Below, in pieces: positions 37,538-46,707 of a stretch of DNA of 64,000 bases. Source of the stretch: Rubrivivax sp. (lineage in GTDB: Bacteria > Pseudomonadota > Gammaproteobacteria > Burkholderiales > Burkholderiaceae_C); NCBI GenBank assembly GCA_027487905.1, contig JAIYCR010000082.1, positions 1 to 64,000 on the forward strand, read 5' to 3'. Each line of letters begins with the position of its first letter. The stretch's first letter is position 1. The translations under genes and the position numbers were made by a program. The notes beneath the pieces are model-generated. The model was not told the origin of the DNA. It did not search any database and saw only the letters and a list, made by a program, of their open reading frames with translations.

Positions 37538-40500
37538 TCATCGCAAGGGCTGGCGCCACACCCGCAGCGGTGCGAAGGGCGGGCAGGCCTGGGCGATCAC
37601 CCAGGGGCGGCCCTGGATGGCGGTGCCATAGAGCGTGCAGGTGGACGGTTGCGCTGGCGGCGCGTTCGGATCGGGCGGGGCGACCAGGCCGCCCTGCCTC
37701 AGCGAGCCCCCCAGGTCGGCACTGCCCAGCGTGCGCGAACTGCTGCTCAGGCTGACCACTGGTGTCAGCAGGCTGACCGTGCCCGGCGTCGCCGCGATGA
37801 CCACCTGCCCGCTGGCCATGTTCAAGCGGAAGAGGTTGGAGCTGCCGCCTCCTTCACAGGGGTCCTCGATGGAATTGGGCCGGAAGCTCGCCATCGACAG
37901 CTGGCCCAGTTCGAGGCTGGGGTCGGCGACGATGCGCTCACCGGCCGGCAGGTCGTAGGCCCAGCCCAGCCGCGTCGACCAGTTGACGCCGGAGATGTCG
38001 AAGCTCTGCACACCCGCGGCGCTGGTGGTCGAGCTCAGCGTCTGGATGGTGGTGGCGCTGCGGGTGATGCTGGTGCTGTGGTTGGGTTTCTCCCACACGC
38101 CGTAGAGGGTCTGGATGGCAGTGGAGCTGGCGTCCTCGGTGTCGATGAGCTTGCCGGTTCCGAAGACCACGTACAGGCCGCCCCGGGGGTGGCCCGTCAG
38201 GCGCGGCGCCGAGGTGATCGGCTGCCGGTTGCCCAGCGAATCGGTGGCGGTGAACAGTGCGTCGGTGCCGCCGCCGAAGCCCGAAGCCGTGGTGGGAATG
38301 CCGGTGGAGAAATCGAAACGCCACAGCTGTCCGCGCTTGTCTCCGGCGTAGACGCCGACGATGTTGCGCTGGGCGTCATAGCGCACCGTGGGCGGGCCCA
38401 TGCCGTTGCGCAGCGCCGCCCCATCGGTGCTGGTCCAGGTCGGCCCGACCGGAATGGCGTTGACCACACCATCGCTCAGGCCCACCACCAGCAGCGCGGC
38501 CCGGTTGCTGTTGCTCTCGTAGCCATTGCCGTTGATGTAGACCCAGCGGTAGTCGTTGGTGCCGGTGCCGGTGCGGATGCGCCCGATCACGCCCCGGCCC
38601 ATGATGTTGCCGATGTGGATGTTGTCGGCCTTGGTGAGGTCCCACAGCACCGAGGAAGTGCCCACGCTCGTCGGGTTGGTGGTGTCGATGGCGAACACCG
38701 AGGCGCCGCCCGCCCCGGTGCTGCCCACCACCACCGAGCGCCAGTTCGTGCCGTCGTGATAGTCGCCGTGCGTGGTCTGCCCGTCGACGAAATAGCGGTG
38801 CACGTAGCCGGGGCTGGCCAGCGAGGGCAGGTCGGCGTAGACCCCGCGCGGCACATAGGCGAAGCGTTCGACGCCGGTGTCAGCCGCGAAGGCGTGGAAC
38901 ATGCCGCCATTGCCGCCGATGTACACGGTGGCGCCGGTGGTGCCGCTGCGCCGGCCGTTCACATAGGCCGCATAGGTGCTGCCGATGCCGGGCAAGGCCG
39001 CATAGCCATAGTTGGGTGCCCGCACATACACCGGCGCGGAATTGACGAAGTCGCCAAAGGTGCCCAGCCGGCGCCGGAACTGCGTGCCGGCCGTCACGCC
39101 GGATGCCGGAAGCTCCAGGCTCGTGTCACCCCGCAGGTAGTCCACCAGGTTGGCCGCGGTGTAGGTGCTGCCGGTGAGTGTCGTCTGCTGGGCGGCAGAC
39201 AGGTTGGCGGCCTGGAAGCTCACCGCCGACCGGGCCGCCGTGCTGGTCAGGATGTTGCGCAGGTTGGCCGCCGGCGCGCTGGCCGTCCACACCGGGTTCA
39301 CCGCACCGCCTGCGGCCAGCGTGCCCAGGTTGGTGCTGGCGAAGGCGCGCAGGCTTCCGCTCCAGTTGCCGGTCACGTAGCTCGGGAAGAAGGCCAGGCT
39401 CTCGGCGTTCACCACCGGCCCGGTCACGGCGATGCCGCCGGCCGAGCCCTGGCGGAAGCTCAGCTGCGCGAAGGTGCTGAGGATGCCGTTGCGCAGCTCG
39501 GGCAGCGAGGTGGCCGCATAGAAGTTGCCGCGCGAGGCCATCGCCGCGCGGAAGGTGTCGTTGATGCGGTTGCCGCCGCTGGCGATGCTGGAGGACGTGT
39601 CCACCGAAGGCCAGGTCACCGACGCGCCGCTGCTGATGAGCGCCCGGGTGGCGGCCGTGTCCATCGACGCGGACAGTCCGTAGCCGACGACGAAGGTGCT
39701 CATCGACTGCCAGAAGGCCGGGTTGGGCCGGTTGGCGTCGGTGCTGGGCGAGATCACGTTGGGCAGGTCGGGTCGCAGGTCGCGGTTCCAGTAGTAGGTG
39801 GCGACGTCGCTGAGGGTCTGCGTCTCGCTGGCGCCGCCGGTGTACTGCGGCCAGTCGCCTGGCCGGTAGGTGAACTGCGTGCCAGCATTCAGGCCGGCGC
39901 CGTCGATGGCCGGGCCGTTCACCCGGGCCGCATCGGTGGGGTTGCCCGATCCGCTCAGTGGCCCGGGCGAGGTGATCAGCGGCTGGCCGACGGTGAAGTT
40001 CGTCCATTCGCCGTCGGTCGTGAGGAAGGCGAAGTTGCGGCGGCAGGCCACCTGCGTCAAGGTGGAGGCCGTGCCCGGCGTCGCGCCACCCGGGCCCCGG
40101 CTGTCCGTCCAGCTGAAGTAGCGCCCGACCGAATCGAGCGCCTCGCGGTTGGGCGTGGCACCGGCCCAGGCCTGGCTGTGCAGCCAGTCGAAGAACTGGT
40201 TGCGCTCGGGCGTGCCCAGCACGAAGGGCCGCACGCCACGGACCAGCGCGCCCGGGTTGGTGAAGCCGTCCACCGCGGCGGCCGAGCTGATGGTCGTGCC
40301 GGCCGCGGCGCGCCAGGGGTCCAGGCCACCGGCGTAGTAGTTGATGCGGCCATAGCCCAGCCGCACCTGCTGCTGCGACACGCTGGTGAGGCCGGACATC
40401 GCGTCGGACATCACCGCCTGCGCGGCGAACATGCGGTTGCGGTAGTAGAGGAACCAGTTGGCGAAGTTCTGCGCCTCTTCGGTCCAGGTGCAGCTCGTGC

Positions 40501-42619
40501 GGTCCGCGCAGTCGGTGCGGGCGGAGGTGGCGGCGGTCGCGGCGACGCCGGTGACCGCGTCGACCACCGGATAGCGCCGGGCGCTGGGCGCCATGCGGTC
40601 GATCTGCACCACGCGGTAGCTGGCCGAGTCGGTGCGCGAACCGGTGCCGGTGTAGGTGTAGTAGCGGGCGGGCGTCAGGGCGCCGGCATCCGGCCCGAAG
40701 GCCGCCGGGCCGGTGGTGCACACATTGGTGGTGGTAGGCACGTTCACCGAGCACGACTGCTGCGAGGTGCCGGTCGGGCAGGCGGTGGTCGAGCTGGAGA
40801 CAGCGTTGCGCTGCTGCTGCTCGTTGAGCTGGGTCAGACGGTTGGCGACGATGGTCCCCGGCGCGATGGACGTCCGCGTGACGGAGTTCACCAGCGGCAC
40901 CAGCGTGGCCGACTGGCTGCCCTGGGAGTTCACGAGCCGCTGGAAGGTGCTGGCATTGCGCACCACCGGCGTCGAGTTGCGCACCGAGGTCGTCGCGGTG
41001 TAGGTGACCGGAACCGAGTCGCCCTGCGCGCAGGAGATGGTGGGCAGCGGCGTGCTGCTGCCGCTGGTGGTGGTGCCATCGCAGTTGGTGCGCGAGTAGC
41101 AGGTCAGCGGGCCGGGGTCGGTGCCGAAGTTCTCCACCGTTCCCGCGCAGTTGGTGCGCCGGAAACCGCAGGCCAGCGGGCCGGGGTCGGTGGTGCTGAT
41201 CACGTTGGTGCCGGCGCAGTTCTGGCGCTGCCAGCAGGTCAGCGAGCCGGGGTTGGTGGCGAAGTTCTCCACCACACCGAAACAGTTCTGGCGGGTGAAG
41301 CCGCAGGACAGCGAACCTGGGTTGGTGGTGAAGACCTGCAGCACGCCGCTGCAGTTCTGGCGGCTGTAGCAGGTGCCGCCGGCAGGCGCCGCGCCGATGG
41401 ACCAGGCACCGAAGCCCGGCACCGGTGCCGAACAGGAACGCGTGCGGAAGCAGCTGAGCGAACCCGGATCGCTGCCGGCATTGGCAACGGCGCCCAGGCC
41501 GGTGAAGCTGCCGTCGCAGCCAGGGCGGCGCCAACCGCAGCTGGTCGTCGCCGGCGCCGTGGGCGTGGTCACCGTGGTGCCGCTGCAGTCGGCGTACTGG
41601 AAGTCGCAGGTCAGGCTGCGCTGCGTCGGCTCGAAAGGCGTCCAGCTGCTGCTGGTGCCGGTGGGGCACCTCGACCGATAGCAGGTCAGGCTCCCCGGGT
41701 TGGACGGGAACACCTGGTTGACGTTCGCGCAGTTGGGCCGGTTCCAGACGGTGGTGGTCACCTGCGCGGCCGGCGAGGTGCCGATGTTCTGGCAGGCGGC
41801 CTGGTTGGCGAAGCAGCCGTTGCGGGGCGTGGGCACGTCCACCGTGGTCGGCGTGCAGGTGGTGACACCGGGCGTGGACAGCACCGGCCGCGAGAAAAGG
41901 TCCAGCGGGCTGTTGATGTCGTCGTGGGTGGTCCAGGCCTGGTTGGCATGGGCCCGGGTGGGCTGTGCCGCCGGCGCCGGGCCGAAATCAAAGGGCATCT
42001 TGTAGTAGCGGATGTCCACGTTCGGCGACGAGGCGGTGACGCGCCTGCCATCCACCGGCTGGGTCACCGGCACCGTGGGCACCGTGCCCAGCAGGCCGCG
42101 GCCCGCCACGCTGGAAACCGCGACATAGCCGGTCGAGGTGGGCACCTGGCGGGGGTCGCGTTCGGTCAGCTGGCCGGCGTCCGCGCGCGAGGTGGCCGCG
42201 CCGTGGTTCGCGCCGGGCGTGGAGCCGCCGATGGACGCGTTGGGCAGCATCACCCCGTCCTTGTTCCAGGGCAGGTAGCGGATGGCCGGGTTGTACCAGA
42301 GCGGGTTGATGGCCGGCGCCCGCAGCATGAAGTCGTCGTTGACGTCGATGGTCCAGTTGCGCTGGATCCAGGTGTTGGCCGCGTCCGGGCCGAGTCCGGT
42401 GATCACGGTGGTGGTGCCGGCAGCCACCGGCGTCACCCACGACGGCGGGGGCAGACGGTGCGCGCCCATCGAGTTGGAGTCGTCGAACATGAGCATCACG
42501 TTCGGCGGCGGCTCGCTGGCGGTGAAGGGCGGCTCCTGGATCAGCGTGGACTGCGCGAGCGCCTGCACCTGCAGGCCGCAGCACAGCGCATAGACGACGA
42601 AGGACTTCAGGCGATTCAT
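37538..42619 (-). CDS. pilY1: Pilus tip adhesin/regulator PilY1 with Cys-rich repeat insert
   Basis: Large exported protein of 1693 residues. A signal peptide (1-22) is followed by a von Willebrand A-like metal site FDDSNSMG (D46, S48, S50). The C-terminal third has the PilY1 beta-propeller with repeated GGMFHAF-, YVFGTG- and GDKRGQLWRFD-type blades. PilY1 caps type IVa pili and helps adhesion, extension and surface sensing. Compared with well-known PilY1 proteins of about 1150 residues it is long; residues about 294-530 form a repeat block with 20 Cys. The start at 42619 fits the signal peptide; the frame is open further upstream into pilX. It follows pilX after 23 bases. Confidence 0.92.
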   Translation of the reverse strand: MNRLKSFVVYALCCGLQVQALAQSTLIQEPPFTASEPPPNVMLMFDDSNSMGAHRLPPPSWVTPVAAGTTTVITGLGPDAANTWIQRNWTIDVNDDFMLRAPAINPLWYNPAIRYLPWNKDGVMLPNASIGGSTPGANHGAATSRADAGQLTERDPRQVPTSTGYVAVSSVAGRGLLGTVPTVPVTQPVDGRRVTASSPNVDIRYYKMPFDFGPAPAAQPTRAHANQAWTTHDDINSPLDLFSRPVLSTPGVTTCTPTTVDVPTPRNGCFANQAACQNIGTSPAAQVTTTVWNRPNCANVNQVFPSNPGSLTCYRSRCPTGTSSSWTPFEPTQRSLTCDFQYADCSGTTVTTPTAPATTSCGWRRPGCDGSFTGLGAVANAGSDPGSLSCFRTRSCSAPVPGFGAWSIGAAPAGGTCYSRQNCSGVLQVFTTNPGSLSCGFTRQNCFGVVENFATNPGSLTCWQRQNCAGTNVISTTDPGPLACGFRRTNCAGTVENFGTDPGPLTCYSRTNCDGTTTSGSSTPLPTISCAQGDSVPVTYTATTSVRNSTPVVRNASTFQRLVNSQGSQSATLVPLVNSVTRTSIAPGTIVANRLTQLNEQQQRNAVSSSTTACPTGTSQQSCSVNVPTTTNVCTTGPAAFGPDAGALTPARYYTYTGTGSRTDSASYRVVQIDRMAPSARRYPVVDAVTGVAATAATSARTDCADRTSCTWTEEAQNFANWFLYYRNRMFAAQAVMSDAMSGLTSVSQQQVRLGYGRINYYAGGLDPWRAAAGTTISSAAAVDGFTNPGALVRGVRPFVLGTPERNQFFDWLHSQAWAGATPNREALDSVGRYFSWTDSRGPGGATPGTASTLTQVACRRNFAFLTTDGEWTNFTVGQPLITSPGPLSGSGNPTDAARVNGPAIDGAGLNAGTQFTYRPGDWPQYTGGASETQTLSDVATYYWNRDLRPDLPNVISPSTDANRPNPAFWQSMSTFVVGYGLSASMDTAATRALISSGASVTWPSVDTSSSIASGGNRINDTFRAAMASRGNFYAATSLPELRNGILSTFAQLSFRQGSAGGIAVTGPVVNAESLAFFPSYVTGNWSGSLRAFASTNLGTLAAGGAVNPVWTASAPAANLRNILTSTAARSAVSFQAANLSAAQQTTLTGSTYTAANLVDYLRGDTSLELPASGVTAGTQFRRRLGTFGDFVNSAPVYVRAPNYGYAALPGIGSTYAAYVNGRRSGTTGATVYIGGNGGMFHAFAADTGVERFAYVPRGVYADLPSLASPGYVHRYFVDGQTTHGDYHDGTNWRSVVVGSTGAGGASVFAIDTTNPTSVGTSSVLWDLTKADNIHIGNIMGRGVIGRIRTGTGTNDYRWVYINGNGYESNSNRAALLVVGLSDGVVNAIPVGPTWTSTDGAALRNGMGPPTVRYDAQRNIVGVYAGDKRGQLWRFDFSTGIPTTASGFGGGTDALFTATDSLGNRQPITSAPRLTGHPRGGLYVVFGTGKLIDTEDASSTAIQTLYGVWEKPNHSTSITRSATTIQTLSSTTSAAGVQSFDISGVNWSTRLGWAYDLPAGERIVADPSLELGQLSMASFRPNSIEDPCEGGGSSNLFRLNMASGQVVIAATPGTVSLLTPVVSLSSSSRTLGSADLGGSLRQGGLVAPPDPNAPPAQPSTCTLYGTAIQGRPWVIAQACPPFAPLRVWRQPLR
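41030..41740 (-). repeat. Ten Cys-rich tandem units in PilY1
   Basis: Ten units of 22-28 residues, each with two Cys (20 in all, C297 to C530). The five best copies follow the pattern QNC-x-G ... NPGSLTC-x3-R. At DNA level their shared CAGTT-containing cores lie at 41082, 41148, 41217, 41283 and 41352, a spacing of 66 or 69 bases. The outer units are more degenerate. Confidence 0.9.
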
Positions 42620-42642
42620 GGTGCGCACTCCGGCGACGGTCG

Positions 42643-43209
42643 CTAGATGGCGAAGCGGATCTCGCTCTGCAGGCTGAACTGGGCGCCGCCGGTCATCGTG
42701 ACCCGGGCGGTGATGCGGTACTTGCACATCCGCGGGCTGGTGCCGGGCTGCACGTCGCAGGTCGGGATGAAGGCGGCTGCCTCGAGGTTGAGGTCATTCG
42801 CCAGCGCCGAGGGCACGAGGTCGGCGGTGGCGTCTTCATAGAGGCAGCGGTAGCTGTCCACTCCGGGCAGCGCGATGGCCGAGGCACCGAAGTCCACGCC
42901 GTCGTTCTGCCATTTCAAGGCATCGCGCCAGGCCGCCGTGTCCACGCCCCGGGCGCCGGGTGTGGTGACCCGCACGCTGGTGGGCTGGCCCACCGAGGTC
43001 AGCATCGCGGCCTCGCAGAAGCGCAGCGCCGTCTGCGCGGCGGTCTCGGCCTGCACATAGCGGCTGCTGTTGACCGCCAGCGTCTGCGTGTTGGTGCTGC
43101 GCCGGGCCTGCGCCATCACCAGCATGGCCATCGCGCCCAGCAGGATGAGCACGACGATGAGCGTGAAACCCCGGGCACGGGGCGGTTGGCGGGGCGGCAG
43201 GGCCCTCAT
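42643..43209 (-). CDS. pilX: Minor pilin-like protein PilX
   Basis: Protein of 188 residues opening with a basic leader and RG|FTLIVVLILLGAMAMLVM. Glu5 is replaced by Val, as is usual in the PilX N-terminal family. The soluble part has Cys pairs (RFCEAAM, RCLYED, TCDVQPG, MCKYR). PilX is a tip-complex minor pilin that works with PilY1. Start overlaps the pilW stop in an ATGA. Position between pilW and pilY1 is canonical. Confidence 0.88.
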   Translation of the reverse strand: MRALPPRQPPRARGFTLIVVLILLGAMAMLVMAQARRSTNTQTLAVNSSRYVQAETAAQTALRFCEAAMLTSVGQPTSVRVTTPGARGVDTAAWRDALKWQNDGVDFGASAIALPGVDSYRCLYEDATADLVPSALANDLNLEAAAFIPTCDVQPGTSPRMCKYRITARVTMTGGAQFSLQSEIRFAI

Positions 43210-44258
43210 GGCAGGAACTCCCGGGGGCTGGCCGGCGAACGGGAGCGGACCACGAAGACCTGGTTGTAGGTGCGCCGCACCGCGCCGTCCGGCGCCGCGA
43301 CCACGACGCCCGCGGCACCGGCCTCGGCCGCGGTCTGCGGGCAGCGGGTGAAGGTGGTGCTGCCCGACAGCGCAGCGCCCTTGGAAGGCGCCGAGCGCAC
43401 CACCATGCACACATGCACCGAGATCACGAAGTCCCAGGGGTTCTGCGCAGCGGGCAGGCCGTTGAGGAAGGCCGCGTCGCGCAGGCTGCGCAGGGACGCG
43501 CTGGCCGCACCGGCGCCGCCATTGAAGCGGACGTCGTCGAAGCCGTAGAACACCTTGAACTGCTCGACATTGGCCAGCAGCTGCTGCGCGGGCGCGAAGG
43601 CGTCGGCCGGCGTGGGCCGGCCATTCCCGCGGCACCACAGGCGCCCGTCCTGCACGAAGTAGACGTTCTGGACCATGGGTCGCGCGGCCACGCGAGTCAG
43701 GCCGAGGTGGCCGGCCGGCAACGGCTCCTGCGGCACCGCGACGCCCAGGCAATCGGTCAGCGCACCCTGCGCCGGCGGAATGACCGAGTCGCCCTGGAAG
43801 CGGACGAAGAGCGTGTCCGCGTTGAGGTTGGCGCCGGTGGCTGCGCACGCCGGATTGGCCGCGGTGTCGTCGACGAAGCGGAACCCGGAGCAGCCCGCCA
43901 GGTGGGCACTGTCGCCGAAGAGCGTCTGGCTGCGCAGGGCGTTCACATCGCCCGGGCCCAGCGTCATGTCCGAGCCGACGATCTCGCCGAAGCCGGCCTG
44001 GCGGATGGCGTTGCCGATGAGGGTCATCGCAGCCTGCCCGGTGTCGGCGACATCGCTCAGGCCATCGGCATAGCGCGCGGTGCGCGAGGTGCTCAGATAG
44101 GCCAGCGACACCGCGGACACCACCACCAGCCCGATGGTCAGCGCCACCATGAGTTCGATCAAGGTGCGCCCGCGCAGCCGCCGCGGCAGGGACGGCCGTG
44201 CGCTGCGTCGCCCGAGGGGCCGGGGGCTCAGCCCGGAAAGAGAACGATGGTCACGCAT
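43206..44258 (-). CDS. pilW: Minor pilin PilW
   Basis: Protein of 350 residues with leader ending RGR or RG and the helix TLIELMVALTIGLVVVSAVSLAYL with Glu. The length and the region ADTGQAAMTLIGNAIRQAGFGE are typical of PilW. Several Cys in the soluble part probably pair. Overlaps the pilV 3' end by 31 bases and the pilX start by four, so translation is tightly coupled. Part of the tip-priming complex of the type IVa pilus. Confidence 0.9.
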   Translation of the reverse strand: MRDHRSLSGLSPRPLGRRSARPSLPRRLRGRTLIELMVALTIGLVVVSAVSLAYLSTSRTARYADGLSDVADTGQAAMTLIGNAIRQAGFGEIVGSDMTLGPGDVNALRSQTLFGDSAHLAGCSGFRFVDDTAANPACAATGANLNADTLFVRFQGDSVIPPAQGALTDCLGVAVPQEPLPAGHLGLTRVAARPMVQNVYFVQDGRLWCRGNGRPTPADAFAPAQQLLANVEQFKVFYGFDDVRFNGGAGAASASLRSLRDAAFLNGLPAAQNPWDFVISVHVCMVVRSAPSKGAALSGSTTFTRCPQTAAEAGAAGVVVAAPDGAVRRTYNQVFVVRSRSPASPREFLP

Positions 44259-44779
44259 CGGTAGCTCGGGTTGTCGGCAACGCTTTCGATGGCAGCGCAG
44301 GCGCCGTCGGGCGAAACGGCATTCGCATTGGGCTCGAGCCAGCCGACGCTCACCCGCATCGCCTGCGAGGTGCCAGCCACTTCAGGAGCCAGCTGCGCCA
44401 CCGCTGCCGGCAGCTGTCGCTGCAGTTCCAGGAACCACTGGGCAACCAGGATGGCGGGTACCTCGGTCGTCGGGTTGCAGGCGTTCGCATTCGCGCAGGC
44501 CGGCACGGTGACCGCCTGGTCCGCATCGAGGGCCTGGCTGTAGCCGGCGGCATCGGCCAGCGCCTGGCCATAGCCCTGCTGGTTGGCCGACACCCGCTCG
44601 CGGAACTGGGAAATCATCATCGTCGCGGTGCGACGGCTTTCGGTGTCCACCTGGTAGGACAGGGAGCGGGCCTGCACCACCGCCAGGCCCAGCAGCGTGA
44701 TGGCCGCCAGCGCCATGGCCACCAGCACCTCGATCAGCGAGAAGCCGTGCTGCAGCGCACCCCGGCCAAGCCGCTTCAT
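44228..44779 (-). CDS. pilV: Minor pilin PilV
   Basis: Prepilin of 183 residues: leader MKRLGRGALQHG, mature start FSLIEVLVAMALAAITLLGLAVV with Glu5. The PilV/GspI-like continuation QARSLSYQVDTESRRTATMM follows. Cys pairs CANANAC and CAAIES/RCVTI are present. The start at 44779 overlaps the fimT stop (ATGA). Initiates pilus assembly with FimT/FimU, PilW, PilX and PilE. Confidence 0.9.
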   Translation of the reverse strand: MKRLGRGALQHGFSLIEVLVAMALAAITLLGLAVVQARSLSYQVDTESRRTATMMISQFRERVSANQQGYGQALADAAGYSQALDADQAVTVPACANANACNPTTEVPAILVAQWFLELQRQLPAAVAQLAPEVAGTSQAMRVSVGWLEPNANAVSPDGACAAIESVADNPSYRCVTIVLFPG

Positions 44780-45372
44780 GCGCACACCCCTGCGGCAGGG
44801 TCGAGGGCTTCGGTGCGGCCAGCCACGTTCACCGCCAGGCACAGCGCGCGGGTGGACCGGGCCACCGCGGGGCGTGCGGTGTCGCCGCTCCAGTCGAAGA
44901 GGAAGCTGCCGGTCAGGCCCGCCACGCGCAGGCCGTTCCAGTCGAACACCACGCTGCCCGCGGCCGGCGCCCAGATCGCGAGCCGCCGGGCATCGGTGGC
45001 GATCGCCAGTGCGGGGTGGCGCCGGACGATGACGTCGCCCGCCTCGAACACCGCACCCGTGTTGGCGGCTGCCTTGGCATAGACGATCCAGCCTGCGGCC
45101 CAGTCGTTGCCGCCGAAGCCGCCTGCGGCGGTGGTGCTGCAGGAAGGGGCTGCCTCGTTGGCGTCGGTGCTGCGGCACACCCCCACCCGTCCGGATCGGG
45201 CCAGCGCCTCGGACCGGGCGAGTTCCAGCGCGCTGCGCAAGGCCGCGCGGCCGCTGTGCAGGCCCGACCCTTCGGCAAAGCCCCGGAACGAGGGCAGCGC
45301 AACGGCCATCAGGATCGCCGAGATGGCGATCACGACGAGCAGTTCGATGAGGGTGAAACCGCGGTCGGTCAC
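44776..45372 (-). CDS. fimT: Minor pilin FimT/FimU (GspH family)
   Basis: Prepilin of 198 residues with a very short leader MTDRG and mature start FTLIELLVVIAISAILMAVALP, Glu5 present. The GspH/FimT soluble domain follows (LRSALELARSEALARSGRVGVCRS). The start codon is GTG at 45372; no strong ribosome site was seen before it. First gene of the minor-pilin operon. Confidence 0.9.
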   Translation of the reverse strand: MTDRGFTLIELLVVIAISAILMAVALPSFRGFAEGSGLHSGRAALRSALELARSEALARSGRVGVCRSTDANEAAPSCSTTAAGGFGGNDWAAGWIVYAKAAANTGAVFEAGDVIVRRHPALAIATDARRLAIWAPAAGSVVFDWNGLRVAGLTGSFLFDWSGDTARPAVARSTRALCLAVNVAGRTEALDPAAGVCA

Positions 45373-45531
45373 GGGTGTTCAAGGCCTGTAGGGTTGAGGT
45401 TTGTCAAACAAGATGGCTTCACTGCCGACCTGGAGCAGGTGAAGCTGGAATGCAGCTGCATCCCCTGAAAATTGCACCACGCAGCAGCCAGCGAGTCTGC
45501 TGCCCGGCCCGGAGCGCCCCGTGAATATTGC
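45373..45531 (-). promoter_or_regulatory. Region upstream of the minor-pilin operon, with 12-base palindrome
   Basis: 159 bases between fimT and the gentisate dioxygenase gene. It contains the perfect palindrome ATGCAGCTGCAT (45450-45461). On the fimT strand TTGACA occurs within TTTGACAAACC near 45400, but no good -10 follows. It must hold the fimT promoter and the end of the dioxygenase transcript runs into it. Confidence 0.35.
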
Positions 45532-46686
45532 TCAGACGGCCCCGGGAACCGGGGGGATGTCCGCTGGGTCCGCCGATTCCCGATGGGCATGCAGCGCCTC
45601 GAAGATGGGCGTGTCGCTGAAGCGGAAGAGGTCCAGGCCCGATGCGGCCGCCCGGGCCTGGAAAGGCACCCAGGACGGCACGACGAAGAGGTCGCCCCGG
45701 CTCACTTCCCACCGGCTTTCCCCGACCGTCACCGAACCCGCGCCGTCGAAGACCTGGAACACCGAAGAACCCACCTCGCGCCGCGCCACGGTGGCCGCAC
45801 CTGAGCGCAACCGGTGCATCTCGGTGCGCAGCGTGGGCAGCACGTCCCGCCCGTTGGTCGGGTTGGTGAACCGCACCGCCGCATGGCCGGGGCTGACCGT
45901 GCCGGCATGGCCCTCGGCCTCGAGCTCGAGCTGATCGGTCAGCGCCCGATCGGTGTCGGCCCAGCGGTAGGCCAGCAGCGGCGTGGCCGGCCAACAGGCC
46001 TTGGCGGTGGCCACCGGCCGAAGGCCCGGGTGGCCCCACAGACGTTCCGATCTTGAACGCTCGGGCGTGCCCTTCTCCTGGGCGCTGAGCTGGTGCCGAC
46101 CGAACTCGAAGAACTGCGAGTCGGTGGCATAGGCGAAGGGAATGTCCAGCCCGTCGATCCAGGCCATGGGCCGGCTGGCCGCGTTGTGGTGGGCATGCCA
46201 GTGGCCGCCGGCCTGTGGCAGGAAGTCACCGCGCGACATGCGAACCGCATCGCCGCCCACCACGGTCCACACGCCCTCGCCTTCCACCACGAAGCGGAAG
46301 GCATGCTGGCTGTGGCGGTGCTCGGGCGCGTCTTCACCCGGCATCAGGTACTGGATGGCGGCCCACAGCGTGGGCGTCGCGAACGGGCGCCCGCCCAGCG
46401 ACGGGTTGGCCAGCGCGATGGCCCGGCGTTCGCCGCCGCGCCCCACGGGCACGATGCGGCCGGCCTCGGCGGCCAGCGCCAGCAGCCGCTCCCACCGCCA
46501 CAGGTGCGGCGAGGCCTTGCTGCGGGGCGAGGAGGGCATGAGGTCGCCGATCTCCGTCCACAACGGCACCAGCAGCTCGCGCTCGAAGCCCTGGTAGAGC
46601 GCGCCCAGGGCCGGCGAGGGGTCAGGCTGACCGGGGCCTTCACGCATCGTCAGGCGCACGGGGGACAGGGCAGCGTGTTCGGACAT
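45532..46686 (-). CDS. Gentisate 1,2-dioxygenase-like bicupin
   Basis: Fe(II) ring-cleavage enzyme of 384 residues that opens gentisate (2,5-dihydroxybenzoate) to maleylpyruvate. Two cupin domains are present; the first has HRHSQHAFRFVVEGEG (His123, His125) and WHAHHN for metal binding. LMPGEDAPEH and RGDFLPQAGGHWH are family typical. AGGAG lies before the ATG at 46686. Maleylpyruvate isomerase and hydrolase genes are absent from the window. Salicylate or 1-hydroxy-2-naphthoate dioxygenases are close relatives and cannot be excluded. Confidence 0.85.
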   Translation of the reverse strand: MSEHAALSPVRLTMREGPGQPDPSPALGALYQGFERELLVPLWTEIGDLMPSSPRSKASPHLWRWERLLALAAEAGRIVPVGRGGERRAIALANPSLGGRPFATPTLWAAIQYLMPGEDAPEHRHSQHAFRFVVEGEGVWTVVGGDAVRMSRGDFLPQAGGHWHAHHNAASRPMAWIDGLDIPFAYATDSQFFEFGRHQLSAQEKGTPERSRSERLWGHPGLRPVATAKACWPATPLLAYRWADTDRALTDQLELEAEGHAGTVSPGHAAVRFTNPTNGRDVLPTLRTEMHRLRSGAATVARREVGSSVFQVFDGAGSVTVGESRWEVSRGDLFVVPSWVPFQARAAASGLDLFRFSDTPIFEALHAHRESADPADIPPVPGAV

Positions 46687-46707
46687 GGGTTTCTCCTGCA
46701 GCATCGG

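Noticed and set aside
41030-41740. Repeat block as a possible CRISPR-like array
   Set aside because: The units are coding, of unequal length and degenerate, in frame inside pilY1; there are no spacers and no cas genes.
37421-42646. A 1741-codon open frame on the plus strand opposite pilY1
   Set aside because: It is the antisense shadow of a GC-rich gene: composition is His/Gly/Arg/Ala-rich without motifs, while the minus strand encodes a clear PilY1.
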